From: Herpomyces periplanetae
Taxonomy: Eukaryota; Ascomycota; Laboulbeniomycetes; Herpomycetales; Herpomycetaceae
Direction: 5' to 3'
Assembly (NCBI GenBank): GCA_009733715.1
Contig: WMKJ01000120.1
Span: 1-35,000, forward strand
DNA length: 35,000 nt
Part shown: in pieces, positions 21,439 to 33,845 of the stretch
Layout of the letters: each line of letters opens with the position of its first letter
Position numbering within the stretch: the stretch's first letter is position 1
Translations under genes and position numbers: made by a program
Notes under the pieces: generated by a model
Told to the model about the DNA's origin: nothing
Database searches by the model: none
Seen by the model: only the letters and a program-made list of their open reading frames with translations

Positions 21439-24400
21439 AGTGTGGGTAGTGACGTTTGAAATAGCTTGCCAAAAACGGAAAGCCAGAAACGGTAATGCTG
21501 AGACGGGCCAGTTGACTGGGTAAAAGTGTCACCGTCCTTATGGGTATCGACACTAATTCCATCGGTGTCATGCCAGAAATCAATTTGATTCAAAGTAATT
21601 ATATGACGCATGGTTGGCCTACCGTGAGGACAATTCCACGGTTTATCCATGGTTCCCATTTGTCGTACAATTCGACTCATTTGTCCATACAATAATGACT
21701 TTCCAATCATAATAGAACTACGACACGCTCGCATAGCCAGTAACCGATATATCTTACCTGGTCGGGGTATTCCGATATCACGATGAAAGTTATTTCCTAT
21801 TTGGGTAATAGACATCTTGTTAAGATTAGTTGGTACCGAAGGTGCATGTTCTGCAAGTAAAGAGATTAATTCTTCGAGATCTTTGATGTCAAATATTACT
21901 TCTTTGCTAGTTGGAAGCGAAAGTAATTGGCATCGTTGGCCCGTTGGCTTACTTCCGTCAACGATCACATCAATCTTGAAACCATTTAACGCTATTATAT
22001 CAAGGTTATTGATAACTACTTCTTCTTCAAAGCTTGTTAATTCCAATGTTCTAGCTTGAACTAGCGGTTGATTTTCCATTTTAGTCTCACGTTGTAATCT
22101 CTCAAAATTGTACTTTTCATCCGCTGCATGTTGATCAACTATGAATAAATCATCGTCAAGAATCTCCCGTGTATTTTTTCTTCCCATAACTTCCTTCGCT
22201 CGCCGCACTACCAGTATAAAACCTAGGTTAAACTGTCCAACTATGTGCATTTTCTCAAAGTCCGCTTTAGATACAGTAAAAGAAAGTTTCTCTTCCGCTT
22301 TTTCCGTGCTGTCCACTTCATTTTCTTTCGGCGCAATTTTTTTTCCGAGAAACCCCTTCCGATTTAATTCCCGTCTGTAAAATTCGTCGGCTCGTTGACA
22401 TATTTCCCGCATGTTAACGATTAATTCCAACGTCCAATTCACCATGGTTTTACCTTTGAGGTTTACTCGGCGCGATATACTATCCCCAAACTTTTCCCTC
22501 CCATCATCGCCGTCGTCTTCCTTTGAATTTTGGTCTTCAATAACATCTTCACCTACACGTCCGTGTCGACCCGTCACATTACTATTATTAGAAACCCCCG
22601 CACTAAGAACTTCACGAGCTCGTTTACATGTTGTTGATTCGTCTTCCATTTGTGCATCGGCATCCAACAATCTCTTTTTACCATCTACTTTTGTCCCGGA
22701 TTTATCACCTTCGCGTTGATCTGTGTAAGACTGCAATGGTGACGATGTTGGCAAAGGTTTTGTAAGTCCCAACGGATCAACATCATGTTCAAGTACATTT
22801 TTGGCCTGCTCAATATTTATTTCTCCAGAAACGATTGGTCCATTTAACAAATTGGGTGGCTCAATTACACGTACGCAACCCTTCCTCTCAGCATAGTCAT
22901 CCACGTTTATCGTTTCATTCTTCGCGGATGATAACAGCTTTTGCGCCGATATCCATTCGCTCGTCAATTTGGTTTGTTCAGACTGGTTGTTAGGTGCAAC
23001 ACCTCCACAACCCTCTGAACCACGTTTCACGCTGCATGAATGTAAAGTACCCTCACATCTTAAGCCACCGCATTCTTCCTTCAACCCATCATAACGAGGT
23101 TTAATGCAAACATTACTCGATGCTACCCCCGAAGTCAGGCTCGGTGCGGTAGCGCAAAAGCGGCTAAGGCTAATTGGCCGAAGGGGCGTTTGAACCTGAT
23201 TCTGGAACTGACCGTGGGGATAGGCTTGATCACGCGTGTCAAACAATTTAATCAAACTAGCCTTTAACGCTTCAATCATTAAGCCTTGATCGTGCAAGAA
23301 AATAGTTCGTTTATCAGGTGTTACATTAACATCGTACGACGATGTATCCAAGTCAAAATTGGTCATGACAAATGGGATTTGCGTCATATTGTACGCTCGA
23401 TACACTTGATTAATCGCTTTTGCAATCTGGGGCAGTCCACATGGTCGCCGATTCACGAAAAACATTTGTCGGTCGGGCGCGGCGCGTCCTTGCCATGGAG
23501 TAGGCTTGGAAATGTGACCGGTAATGCGAACAACATCTTTGCGTGGGCTGGCGGATGCAACAAATGGAGTAGACGGCCGTAACTCGAATTGCATATCAAC
23601 GGGTAATAAAGCTTGGAGTATTTTTGCACCATAAATATTTACAACATTCTCCCGTGTTGTAGAGTTGCCGTTGGTAGTAAATGCTATGACCTTTTTACCC
23701 TTAACGGTATTGGCTACACTAAACTTAACGGATGTACTAATACAAGCGAATGCTTGTAGTAATCCGAGTACTTTAGTATACTCTCGTTTAATGTTTCGCT
23801 CTAATTCACGACGTCGAACGGGCAAGTTGTAAAATATGTCAGTCACAGTTACTGTAGTTCCACACTTTGCGGCGACTACACTACGCTGTGCAAGAGCGCC
23901 GCTAGCCTGGAACTCGAGTTTCCAAGCACGCGGTGCATCTTCTGCGCGAGCGGTAATTATGTGAACTTTTGCTAAAGCACATAATGATGAAAGAGCTTCC
24001 CCCCTAAAGCCAAAAGTTTGTAATGATTCAATGTCCGTGTACCGGGATAGCTTGGAAGTGTAGTGCTTCCACGCGACAGTTTCAAAGTCCGCTTCTCCTA
24101 TACCATGACCGTTATCCTGTACTTCAATGGCCGATATACCGTTATCCTTGAAGCGAATTTCAATCCATGTAGCGCCAGCATCTAAACTGTTTTCAACGAG
24201 CTCCTTAACGACAGAACTTATGTCAACAATAACTTGGCCCGATTGAATACGATGTATCTATACAACTATATGTACGTGGCACATTAAGACAGTCACGAAC
24301 AATGACATAAGCTCGAGCGTTTGTAGTAGTCAAGCCGTTGACGTCCCAATGGTAGTACAACAAAGGGTATCTATTGTCTTAGCCAAATGTTATATCCCAA

Positions 24401-24491
24401 TTCATTCATCGTGAATTGATTGTTTCACGAATCATCACTATTTTCATCAAAAACTTACCGATTCACTTTCAATTGCTTTTATTGTTGCCAT
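21435..24491 (-). CDS. PMS1: MutL homologue PMS1 (PMS2-type mismatch repair endonuclease)
   Basis: Subunit of the MutLalpha heterodimer with Mlh1; nicks the error-containing strand during mismatch repair. Exons on the minus strand: 24491-24459 (11 codons, MATIKAIESES) and 24257-21435, giving 951 aa; the 201-base intron begins GTAAGT. The join gives IHRIQSGQVIVD, the standard MutL start. GHKL ATPase motifs: VKELVENSLDAGA, DNGHGIG, TFGFRGEALSS and VTDIFYNLPVRR. Residues ~400-620 are a variable acidic linker. The endonuclease domain has DQHAADEKYNFE near 717-728 (the DQHA-x2-E-x4-E metal motif), ACRSS near 854 and CPHGRP near 883, the three motifs that separate nuclease-active PMS1/PMS2 from MLH1. 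All appear intact. The much shorter reading starting at 23846 uses GTG and lacks the ATPase N-terminus, so it is not the gene start. Confidence 0.96.
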
Positions 24492-25409
24492 AATTTGGGT
24501 GCACGTTAATTCATATATTCACTGACAAACACAAGCAGTAAACTTTTTTGGGCCGTATAGATTTAGCGCTATCAGATTAAAATTATAACTAGCGTTAACA
24601 TAACATCATGTAACTGACCAAGTGACTGACTCAGTAAATAATCTAATAATTTTTGTCTGCAAGAGAAATCACGTCAAATGAGACTCTGCGGTCGCGTCCT
24701 GATTAAAATTTTTTTAAAACCGGGCACATGATTCGAGGCCTTACGATCACTTCGGCACAGTTGTTTTTCCGAGGGGGAGGAAAAATGTTTCTCTGAATTG
24801 AGGATGTCCAGGGAAGGGTTGAATTGGACGAAGGGAGAAGAGGAATAATTTTTGGTAACGCGTATAGTGGTAGCGGGTAAAGGGCATATTAATGACGTAA
24901 ATTACATGCCTTGGTGTTATGAAGCATTAGAAGTGGAAGAACAGAGTAAGAATGAAATGAAAAAAAAATGAAAGAGGCTCTATCAAAGATGGAAAGACAA
25001 GTTAACATTTGGATTTCCAAAAGGGTGTGCGAGAAGATGTGTAGATGGAATAATAACGACAGTGGATTCAATAAACTATGATTGATTGGGATGAATTAAA
25101 TTACGAGTAATCGGGATGATCTATGCACATCATGGGAAATGCAAAATACCAATTTAAGCAAAATTCAAGACAAAGCTCAACGAACAAGCGGACGTAACTG
25201 TGTTTCGACGTACAAAGATCCAACAACAACAATTTAAGAGCGAGACACGAGCAAACACACGGGGCAAAAATGTGGTTCAACAATACAAATTATGGTTTGC
25301 AAGTGCACATGTATTCATGTGGTGTGACATCACACAAAGGGTATAGTACAGTGACCAGGGAGCTGCAGCACACACAGGATGAGACGATGGCAAGCGGTGC
25401 CTGTCTAGC
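24492..25409. promoter_or_regulatory. PMS1 upstream region and chitin synthase 3' flank
   Basis: About 920 bases, AT-rich, between the PMS1 start and the chitin synthase stop on the same strand. A TGACTCA (Gcn4/AP-1-type) site lies at 24627-24633, about 136 bases upstream of the PMS1 ATG. An inverted repeat with TTTTTCC / GGAAAAA arms is near 24763-24785. I see no gene in it. Confidence 0.5.
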
Positions 25410-28400
25410 CTAGTAAAAAGGATTTTTTTCCATAATGCAACTGTAACCACGACGGCGGGGAATTTCGTTTGCTTCGGCGTAGTCTTGCCATGATTGGAGG
25501 GGAATACTCCGGGGATCAAACTCTTCATTATCAACACTAACGACTTTCTTATCGCCTTTTTCACCAATAACGACACGAGTATTTCCCCAGGAGAAATCAT
25601 CCTGTTTCCAGAATGAGTAGATTGGTAAGATAAACGAATATATGGGAAAGGCTAGAATATAAATTATCATCCAGCCTATGTGTTGCCATTGACGTTTAAT
25701 AATAAATATGACAGCTTGAAGACCGTATACGGCGCCCAGCATAGCCAGAGAAATATAGGGTATTTGACCAGAGTTAGTAGCGACACGATAGATAAGGTAA
25801 ACCAAGTATGCACAAGTGGCCGGTAGAATTATGGTGCCAAATAGATCTATAAGAACGACAAAGCGCATTGAAAAACAGCAAAATCCGCAGAGGTCCCGTA
25901 AAAATATCAGTTCTACGAGATTGTGAATTGTCGAGTTAATCCACCGTCGTCTTTGAGACAATAGAACTGACCACCGTTCGGGTGCAGCGGTCAAGGCATA
26001 AGCATCGGGGATAAATTTGTAAGACATGCTCGGGAAATGCTTCGTCATTAATGTGGTTAAGTAACGATCCTCTCCCAATGATAAAAGATTCTTTTTGTGC
26101 AATGTATCAACGTTACAATCTGCGTATTCCCGAATAACCGCGTCTGATATGATTAATGGTTTTCCCTTGTCCGCCGTGCGTAAACGATACATACAAAAAC
26201 ATCCTGGTAAACAGGTGACCGAACCGAATAAGCTCTCAAAGGCTTTAGCCAGATGATGCGAAATGTAGTATTCGTAAACCTGAATCATCGTCCACCAACT
26301 CCGTTCTTCATTTTCAAGGCTGGTCTCACCGCATATACCCGCAATTTTAGCATCATTTGCACAACTTGCTACTAACCGATTCAAGGAGTCCTCCTTAACC
26401 ATGGTATCGGCATCAACCATTAACAAATATTCGTACAATTCGGGATCTACACCAATAATATTGTTAATCTGGTAAAACAATTCCAATTCAAGCGGATTCA
26501 TGGGGGCACGGTGATGCACCCTATTCAAAAAGCTCATCAACAGGATTTGTGAATCACGTTTCCCACGATTTCCCGGTTTTGACTTGCCCTGTTCCGAATT
26601 CTTTCCCACTTTCACCACTACAATGTATGGAACAACGTTGCCCTCGTATTCATATAATCCAGAGTAAACTTTTCCATAATTAAGCTGTTCATTACCTTGT
26701 CCAACCGACCTAAACGGCAAGGCAGGAGGATCTGTTTTGGGATCAACTCCCAGTATATCGAGTACGATTTTCGGTGTAGGCCTATCATTACCTCCACCGA
26801 CAATTAACCCGTCACATATAACGAAGATCAACTTACGTTTATTATCGTATTCCAAGGCCGTTAGTGAATCCAAACCTTTTCGAAGTTGCTCTTCACCTTC
26901 GGTGTAGGCTGGAACTTGACATATAACAAACTTATCCTGTTGTGCCGGCCTCCGCTTAGAACCTAGTTGTAATGCAGCTAAAAATTTCACAAGAATAACT
27001 GAGCAAAGAATAATTGTAAAGGCCAGCAAAAGATAATTATTAATTTGGCACTTAACCGATTTTCTGAAATCTGTGCGTCCAACGTAAAAGTAATTATCGA
27101 AGCATTGCTTGTTGCGACCTTGGGTGGTACGGTTGAGCGTATTAGTCCAAAGTTCACTTATATCCATGCCTGGATTATTCTTGATCATAGCTTCAACATC
27201 AGCGTCCAAAAAGTGGTACCGTGGGTCCAAATTACTGAAACGTTTTAGCGTAAAAAAGTAGTCTGTAAAATCATACACTTTATCAAACAGTATAACCCAA
27301 GGATGGTTATAATTGACGCCTTCTTTTTTAACAACCGATGGATCAACGACCAAGTCACCCTTGAAATATTCTCGCATTCTGGGTAAGAAAGTTTGGGTGT
27401 ACCAGTCTATACTATGAAGCTTAGTAGTCCTATCATTCTGAAAAAATGGACCAGTGGCATGAATGGCACTTGGATTTTCAATCGTGGTATTACTATCCAG
27501 TTGAACACTGACATCTTTCACCAGAAATGGACAAGCAATTGTTAAGGGAGGGCGTATATAAGGGTCAACATTAGTCCCGGCAAAAGGTTGCATATTATCA
27601 CGGGTTGTCTCGATGGCTGTGTCACTGTGTTGGATTCGCCAGAATTTTGAGATGTCGTACACTTTACCAGAATGGCTGACCCAAAAATCATCATCACCTT
27701 GATGGAAGCTAACTTCCTTTGCATTCCAAGCCTTATCGTAATTGGGACAGAGGAGTTTGCCGAATTCGATGATATAAAAAACGACCAGGGCATTTAGTAA
27801 GAATATAATCATTATCAATGTTAACTTTTCCCGCCATGCCATTCTAACGTCAGGCCTTTTCATTCGACCAATGTACCTTAGAAAAGGGGAAGGAATCCAA
27901 AAAGTGCATATACGAACAATCCATACCCAGACTCTTCTGGACCGACTAATTGAATCATGTGTTATGATTTTTGATGAACCCATCTCAGGATCCCCATCGA
28001 AAGTCACCCCTTTATAATGATCTCCTTTACTTCCTAATCCATAATCTCCTGTACTTCCACTGTGAGCAGAAGGTACCTGATCAAAACAATTACTCGAGCG
28101 AACAGGAAAATCAAGCCTGCTTCCTCCTCCTAAGGTCATATGATCACCGTAACGGGGACTAAGCATTCCTCCGGCACTGCTGCCATTTATTGGGTTTATC
28201 ATACCGAATGTTGAGTTACCACAACCGACTGCAGATGAAAATTGGTCCAAAGGTTTCATGTCAAGCATACTTTCAGCTTCCCACCATGGCCCCTCTCTCA
28301 TCCAAACTCTTTCTCTTCCCAGTATAACTTCATTATTGCTCCAGCCTCTTTCCATGATCCAATTTTCAACGCCATCTCTTCCCTCCTTGCAGCCTAATCG

Positions 28401-30098
28401 TGAGTACCTAGCGACGAATTCATCGATATCGAAATCAGCGGTATAATCCAACTTTTTAACACGTCGATTGACCCATTCAACTAATCTCCATTCTCTAACT
28501 TGACGAGATATGGCGGCAGGAGAAATGTTGGCACCTCCGTTGGCTAAGGTGGCCGGGTCTTCATCAGTGGAGTGAGCGCAGAGGTGAAACCATATTCGAT
28601 TACACTCGAGTACGGTAGTAAGTTCGAATCTTCCAGCTTTACCCAATACGATTCCTTGGCCGGGAATAGGGAGTAATAATTCCTTTAGGAAAGACTCCCC
28701 TTGCATAGAGTAGACAACTTTTTCGAGAGTTGCTTCACAACGATCGCGATAAATAGCTTTATCACGGGAAGGTTGACTTTTGCACTCTAAATTTAATTCA
28801 TACTCACACGTTGAAACGGCGGCATTCATTTCATTAATTATTGAAGGGCTAACGGCTTCATGGGGTATATCATCGGCAACCATTTCACTAGTGAGGCCTT
28901 CATTTTCGTCGAATACGACACGAAGAGCAACGGCTTTAGAAAGGGGCAGGGAGGGAATATCAACGATGGTGAGATCCACTGTATCACAATCTTCAGCGTT
29001 AGCAGCATCAGGGGAGTTGGCTTCACTTTGAAAAGGATTACGAGCCGCTTGAATTTCTTGTTTAATGGCATTATTAGCTTGGGCGATTACCCAATCGACT
29101 AAGGATTCATAGAGACCGCTGATGAAAACTTCTAAATCATTGGAAGAGTAAAGATCCAACAAGACAGAAGCGTCGAGGTCCAAAAGACTAGCGGCATCCT
29201 CACAAACTTGTTCCACGATGTCTTTGGTAACGAGTTTATCAAGAACATCACCCAACTTAAGGATTCCGGCTAATACGGAGATAAAATTCCGAAAAACCAA
29301 CCCTTTGATACCGAGAGCTTTGAGGTTTTTTCGGAAATCTTCGGCGGCTAAGGAATCGTCGGCATTGAGGGTATAAGTGGGAGGGGAAAAAGTGTTTGAC
29401 TTTTTTAGAAGAGTATAGGAAGAAATTTGACGTAAGTTAAGGGCTTCACGTTCAGCGGGGGAAGCCGAGGGAGTGTTGAGGTAATAAAAAACATCGAAAG
29501 CTCGATAGCCGGAAAGTGAAGGGAGGTCGAGTAATGCTTGTTTAACGTTAAGACCGACGGAGGAAAGTTTTAAAGTAGCATTGAGCAAGCTACCGGACAG
29601 ACTCAGGGAGAAAACGCAAGCCAATGACGAGTAGCAGGGAAGTGAGGGACTGGAAGGAGTGACACAGTGAGTAAGTGGTTTGAGTACCAGCAAGGCGGTG
29701 AAAATGGAAGAAGGAAGAGAGAAGGGTAGAGTAGATAAAAAAGTAGCAAACAGAGAAGGAGTAGAATCGTGTAAGGAAGAGAGGAGAATACAGTTATCCT
29801 CAGCACGACGACGAGCATGTTCCCAGGCTTTAACGGCCAAGCTACTACTTACTACACCGCCAAAGCAGCCATCAGGCCCGGCAGTGGAAGCAGTTACCCA
29901 TGTATTCACGCATATATGGGAGCTTGATTCAAGTAAGAGTGGAGTTCGATTAACGTATGTGGTGTGTAGTGATTCGACGAGGGTGTTAGTGGTGATGAGC
30001 TGCTGTGGTAAAGTTAGCTCTCTAACGGCGGGAGGTGGTGCAGTAGCAGCTGAATTGAGGGATAAATGGCCGGATAAGCGGTGTGGATGAAAAGCCAT
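25410..30098 (-). CDS. Chitin synthase with degenerate myosin-like head (class V/VII type)
   Basis: Membrane GT2 enzyme polymerising UDP-GlcNAc into cell-wall chitin. One exon, 1562 aa. Residues ~1-600 form a reduced myosin-motor-like region: the [17 protein letters not shown]...[18 protein letters not shown] segment matches the part of the motor before the actin-binding region, but I see no P-loop GxxxxGK[ST]. Membrane segments lie near 730-790; a cytochrome-b5-like fold ([16 protein letters not shown]) near 800-830 and a second [17 protein letters not shown] segment near 945-960 follow, then a membrane helix before the catalytic domain. Catalytic marks: [10 protein letters not shown] near 1224, [14 protein letters not shown] near 1381-1385. 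Several membrane helices follow and the protein ends soon after [13 protein letters not shown], without a recognisable DEK-type C-terminal domain. The missing P-loop favours class VII over class V. Confidence 0.96.
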   Translation of the reverse strand: MAFHPHRLSGHLSLNSAATAPPPAVRELTLPQQLITTNTLVESLHTTYVNRTPLLLESSSHICVNTWVTASTAGPDGCFGGVVSSSLAVKAWEHARRRAEDNCILLSSLHDSTPSLFATFLSTLPFSLPSSIFTALLVLKPLTHCVTPSSPSLPCYSSLACVFSLSLSGSLLNATLKLSSVGLNVKQALLDLPSLSGYRAFDVFYYLNTPSASPAEREALNLRQISSYTLLKKSNTFSPPTYTLNADDSLAAEDFRKNLKALGIKGLVFRNFISVLAGILKLGDVLDKLVTKDIVEQVCEDAASLLDLDASVLLDLYSSNDLEVFISGLYESLVDWVIAQANNAIKQEIQAARNPFQSEANSPDAANAEDCDTVDLTIVDIPSLPLSKAVALRVVFDENEGLTSEMVADDIPHEAVSPSIINEMNAAVSTCEYELNLECKSQPSRDKAIYRDRCEATLEKVVYSMQGESFLKELLLPIPGQGIVLGKAGRFELTTVLECNRIWFHLCAHSTDEDPATLANGGANISPAAISRQVREWRLVEWVNRRVKKLDYTADFDIDEFVARYSRLGCKEGRDGVENWIMERGWSNNEVILGRERVWMREGPWWEAESMLDMKPLDQFSSAVGCGNSTFGMINPINGSSAGGMLSPRYGDHMTLGGGSRLDFPVRSSNCFDQVPSAHSGSTGDYGLGSKGDHYKGVTFDGDPEMGSSKIITHDSISRSRRVWVWIVRICTFWIPSPFLRYIGRMKRPDVRMAWREKLTLIMIIFLLNALVVFYIIEFGKLLCPNYDKAWNAKEVSFHQGDDDFWVSHSGKVYDISKFWRIQHSDTAIETTRDNMQPFAGTNVDPYIRPPLTIACPFLVKDVSVQLDSNTTIENPSAIHATGPFFQNDRTTKLHSIDWYTQTFLPRMREYFKGDLVVDPSVVKKEGVNYNHPWVILFDKVYDFTDYFFTLKRFSNLDPRYHFLDADVEAMIKNNPGMDISELWTNTLNRTTQGRNKQCFDNYFYVGRTDFRKSVKCQINNYLLLAFTIILCSVILVKFLAALQLGSKRRPAQQDKFVICQVPAYTEGEEQLRKGLDSLTALEYDNKRKLIFVICDGLIVGGGNDRPTPKIVLDILGVDPKTDPPALPFRSVGQGNEQLNYGKVYSGLYEYEGNVVPYIVVVKVGKNSEQGKSKPGNRGKRDSQILLMSFLNRVHHRAPMNPLELELFYQINNIIGVDPELYEYLLMVDADTMVKEDSLNRLVASCANDAKIAGICGETSLENEERSWWTMIQVYEYYISHHLAKAFESLFGSVTCLPGCFCMYRLRTADKGKPLIISDAVIREYADCNVDTLHKKNLLSLGEDRYLTTLMTKHFPSMSYKFIPDAYALTAAPERWSVLLSQRRRWINSTIHNLVELIFLRDLCGFCCFSMRFVVLIDLFGTIILPATCAYLVYLIYRVATNSGQIPYISLAMLGAVYGLQAVIFIIKRQWQHIGWMIIYILAFPIYSFILPIYSFWKQDDFSWGNTRVVIGEKGDKKVVSVDNEEFDPRSIPLQSWQDYAEANEIPRRRGYSCIMEKNPFY

Positions 30099-32700
30099 TA
30101 AGATGATATAAATGGAGAAGGATTAACGCGATAGAGTATGAATGAAAAAAAATACGATGAGTATGATGTAAGGGAGAAATAGATGAGGATATTTTAGAAG
30201 CAAAAGCAAATTTTGAAAGAGTATAATATGGAAAAGATTGAGTAATTGAAAGGTTGAAGGATGGGTAAGAAAAGAAAGGTCAATTAAAGATAAAAAGATG
30301 GGGATAGCTGGGGATGAAGGTAAAAAAGGATAATGTAAAGAGAAGAATGGCGAGAAAGAAGTATGATGATGGCGATGGCAATGCGAGAAATTCCACGGGA
30401 AATTTATCACCGAGGATCGCGTGCTTTGTAAGAAAGCTTAGTAAGGTCCACGTGCAGAATTTTGGCGGGGGGGAAAGAGTGGGAGTGGGAGTGAGTATAG
30501 GAAGGGAAACGAAGATGGGATGGTTAAAAATGGGAAAAAGGGATTATATTGAAATGCGACATGATGATTGAGTTGAGCAGAGAAGATGATTTGGTTAAGT
30601 ATATGAATATAGAAAGAAGATATAAAATTGCCCTATTTAATGGTAGGGGTAACCTGGAAATTTCAGGTAAAAGTTAGCGTGGACTAAGGGTTGAGTATGT
30701 TATTGGGGATGAAGTGAGGATCGGTATTGCAATGTTATGGACGGATGTACGTTTGTATGGAAGGATAGATTTAGAGGAGAGTACAAAGTTGTAGACAAAT
30801 GAGAATTTTACCCAGTTAGGAGAACGGTCCGAATATTTATTGGCTGAAGTTGGATGATACATGATTAGTATACGAGTAAGTTGAGTGGTTTAGAATCCCT
30901 GATAGCATGAGAATTTTGAGTAAAGCCCTTAGCCTGAATTATACTGGCGAGTTGAAGTGGAGGATGGGTTTTGTGAGGGCTTTGGCGGGAGTTTGAACGG
31001 ACATGAGTATCAAGTTAGATATACTTATAGGGAAAGATGTAGGAGAATTGTAGAGCGGTAGTTTAATACGGATAATACAGAAGGATAATCGTAAAAATAT
31101 ACGTGATAGGCGGACGGGAAAATTTATGGAGATTACAGACGTGTGTTTTGACAGATGGTTGGCAGGAGAGCATAGGAGGATTTAAGGGTAAGTAGGTAGT
31201 TGGGTGGATGGAAGGGTGAATGTACGTGATACGATATTATATTTTACGGAGATGGAAATTTAAGGAGAGTAGGTAGATTTAAAAAAGGGTATTAAGTATA
31301 CAGAAGGTATAAGTGAGTGATGAACATGGTGGAATAAGGTAGAATGGAAGAGGTTATGGGATGGAATATTACAAAGGGAGAAGAGATTAGGAAATTTGGT
31401 GAATGAAAGTGGTACAAAAAGTGAGCGGGATGCATTGCTCTGGGGTTTGAAGGTATGGATGGTGAAAGCTACGATGGAGGGCAAGTTATGAAGAAAATAG
31501 ATGAGATTGAAAGAGATAATGAAAAAGGGAGGAAACAAAGGGCAGTTGTGTGTTAAGATGGTGTATGGACGAAGAGATTTATGAATAGTTAGAATGGGAT
31601 TTTTGATGGGAGGGAGGATAATATGTTTATGAAACAATTCGAGACACAAGTGGGTATGTAGATAATGGGATTGCTGGGACATTGGAAGTAATAGTTTACA
31701 AGGGGAGAATGGCAGAGGAAAGGGAGAAGGTAGGAAAATGGGGAAGGGGAGAAATGCAAAAGTAGATTATGCATAATGGTCAGTCAGTTAAGCAATTGAA
31801 AGATGGGTGGATGGATGAAGGGAAAGATTGTGATACGAGGTGAAAGCATTTGATAAAAATTTGTCAAGAGTAGTGAACGAGTGTAGCATGATATAGTAAG
31901 GTAGAGTGTGAGAAGGATGAGGCGAGTTTAGCATTAGGAGGTTTAATGAAGGGGATTATTAGTGAAGAGGGGTGCAGAGAAGAGCAGAGTAAAGGAAAAG
32001 AGAAGCTTAATGAGAAGGGAAATTTTGTATAAGTTAAAGTTTACGAGGAGAAGGAAAAATGGGTTATGAAGAGGGAGTTAAAGGGATAAAATTGGGGTTT
32101 ATTGAGTGGAAAGGGAGGGTGTATAGGTGGGTTAGGTAGAGTACAAAGATGAAGAGATGTATATAAGTAAATGGATAGATGGAGAAGAAAATTTTAGGAA
32201 AGTTTAAAATTGGTTTAAGACGAAGCATAATACAAATGAGGAATTGACATGAAGGGATTATTCAATTAGAGATGACGAGAATGATTAGTAGAAGAGAGAC
32301 ATGAGAATTGCATGTAGATAGCATTGACGGGGGAGGATGATCCAAGGGATGAATCACGCCCTGAAGTAATGATTTGGAGGAAATGGGGGAATCCATAAAA
32401 CTGGATATTTCTCGTGAAAAGGTAATGAAGTGGTGACCATTGAGATGAACGGGTAGGGGAAAAGAAGGCGAGAGGGTAAATTGTCAAGAATTATGGTGAT
32501 GATGGTGGTAAGTTGTAAAGAAAAGGTTGTGGGAATGGGGGAATGGGGGAATGGGAATGGGAATGGGAATGGGAATGGGAATTGGGGTGGTAACGTTAAA
32601 GGTAAAGGTAATAAGATAAATCTGTCTAATAGAAGATAGTCGGGAGATTGAGTTGGGGAAGCTTGAAGTAGATTGGAAGATAGTAGAGACATAATTTCCG
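30099..32700. promoter_or_regulatory. Long purine-rich, C-poor block upstream of chitin synthase
   Basis: About 2.6 kb in which the + strand is mostly G, A and T with very few C, so the chitin synthase sense strand is C/T/A with few G. Minus-strand frames of 95-140 codons (for example 30123-30410 and 31260-31682) encode only low-complexity Phe/Leu/His/Ser/Pro strings and are not supported as genes. One CACGTG lies at 30449-30454. It may be a long promoter and leader of the chitin synthase gene; alternatively the leader of an unrecognised transcript. Confidence 0.5.
32531..32590 (+). repeat. GGGAAT array, nine G-runs (G-quadruplex-prone)
   Basis: Tandem G3-5 runs separated by AAT or AATT: runs start at 32531, 32537, 32545, 32553, 32559, 32565, 32571, 32577 and 32584. 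More than four runs of three or more G with three-base loops satisfy the usual G-quadruplex pattern twice over. It lies in the purine-rich block about 2.4 kb upstream of the chitin synthase start. Confidence 0.9.
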
Positions 32701-33811
32701 AGGAGTTTTCGTATGATTGTGATAGAGGGCCACGATGATTCCGGATTCCATGGAAACGGTGGTAAAGGAAGTTTCAAAGGATTGACCACGTCAAGTTTCA
32801 AAGAGGATTTTTCATGGTTATCCGCGAATAACTATCTACATCATGCTAAGCGGGAAAAGTGTTCGTATACACAGGAAAGAATCCCACCATTTATCATCGT
32901 CGCGCGCTAGTTGAATGTTATTATCGCCTTAATATTTTACTTCTCCTTGTACGGTAATAGACATGTCTCACTTAATTGCTTACCGTTAACACTAAATTTG
33001 CCTCACTGGAGCTATTCGGCTAATCATTCTCTATTTTGATTTTGTTAAATTGATCAGACAATCCAACTGTGAAATTTACCCGTGCCATAAGATGAGCAAG
33101 CAGATTATTGCGTATGAGAACGATTTATAGGTGGTTATATGGACTGAAGACTTATCGATGTCGAAATTTCATTAACCGTTTGCAAGGGAGTTTTTGGATA
33201 TTTTGGTGCAACCCACCACACCACTTTTTATCCAGTTCAATCCAATCCACCCTGTTATCCACTTGCGCCAGTGCCCTTGTAAGGGATAACCTCTACATTT
33301 CCATGTTGTTTCCCCTTTCCCTTGTCTTGCCCCAAATTTCCCTTTCCAACTGTGTAGATATTCCCATCCGCTCCCACTAGCATGCCTTACGTGAACCTAT
33401 CCATGCTTAATTTGTCACATTTATACATTTGTGATTCAATTATATACACCACCCATTTCAAATCCTACGCACTCGTTGATCTCGTTTTACCCAACCCATG
33501 GTATCGGTTAACCCAACACTTTCCATAAACTATGTATCAACTGTATTGGATTCTAAAGTGGATATTTCGCGGTTAACCTGTCATGATTAATGCGCTTAAA
33601 TCACTTCCACTTAATGCTGGAAAATTACGTATCGTATGTTATGGTTGGTGCAATTTTTCGTCCAAACTTAGAATTTGCGCTCTTCAATCTCTACATAATT
33701 ACACACGCGCTCCTAAGCGTTAAAACATTGATCATCGTGACCTTAAATAATACTAGTTTACTAGCTCTCATACTTGCCCACATGCATACATGTGTGCATG
33801 AATTCATTTAT

Positions 33812-33845
33812 GCACGCCCGCTCGCATATATGCGAGCGGGCGTGC
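33812..33845. repeat. 34 bp perfect palindrome
   Basis: Two 17-base arms without a spacer: GCACGCCCGCTCGCATA followed by its exact reverse complement. It is flanked by further GTGCAT/ATGCAC inverted pieces between about 33783 and 33870, so a larger imperfect cruciform is possible. Confidence 0.95.

Noticed and set aside
24763-24785. Inverted repeat with TTTTTCC / GGAAAAA arms as a terminator
   Set aside because: Rho-independent terminators do not apply to fungal polymerase II genes; probably chance in AT-rich sequence.
30123-30410. Minus-strand 95-codon hydrophobic frame upstream of chitin synthase
   Set aside because: Phe/Leu/Ile/His-rich product of a C/T-rich strand; such frames occur in several places in the same block.
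31260-31682. Minus-strand 140-codon frame
   Set aside because: Same compositional cause; no recognisable domain or start context.
32713-32910. 65-codon + strand frame with ATG, not low-complexity
   Set aside because: Short, no domain, no splice partner seen; kept only as a remote possibility.
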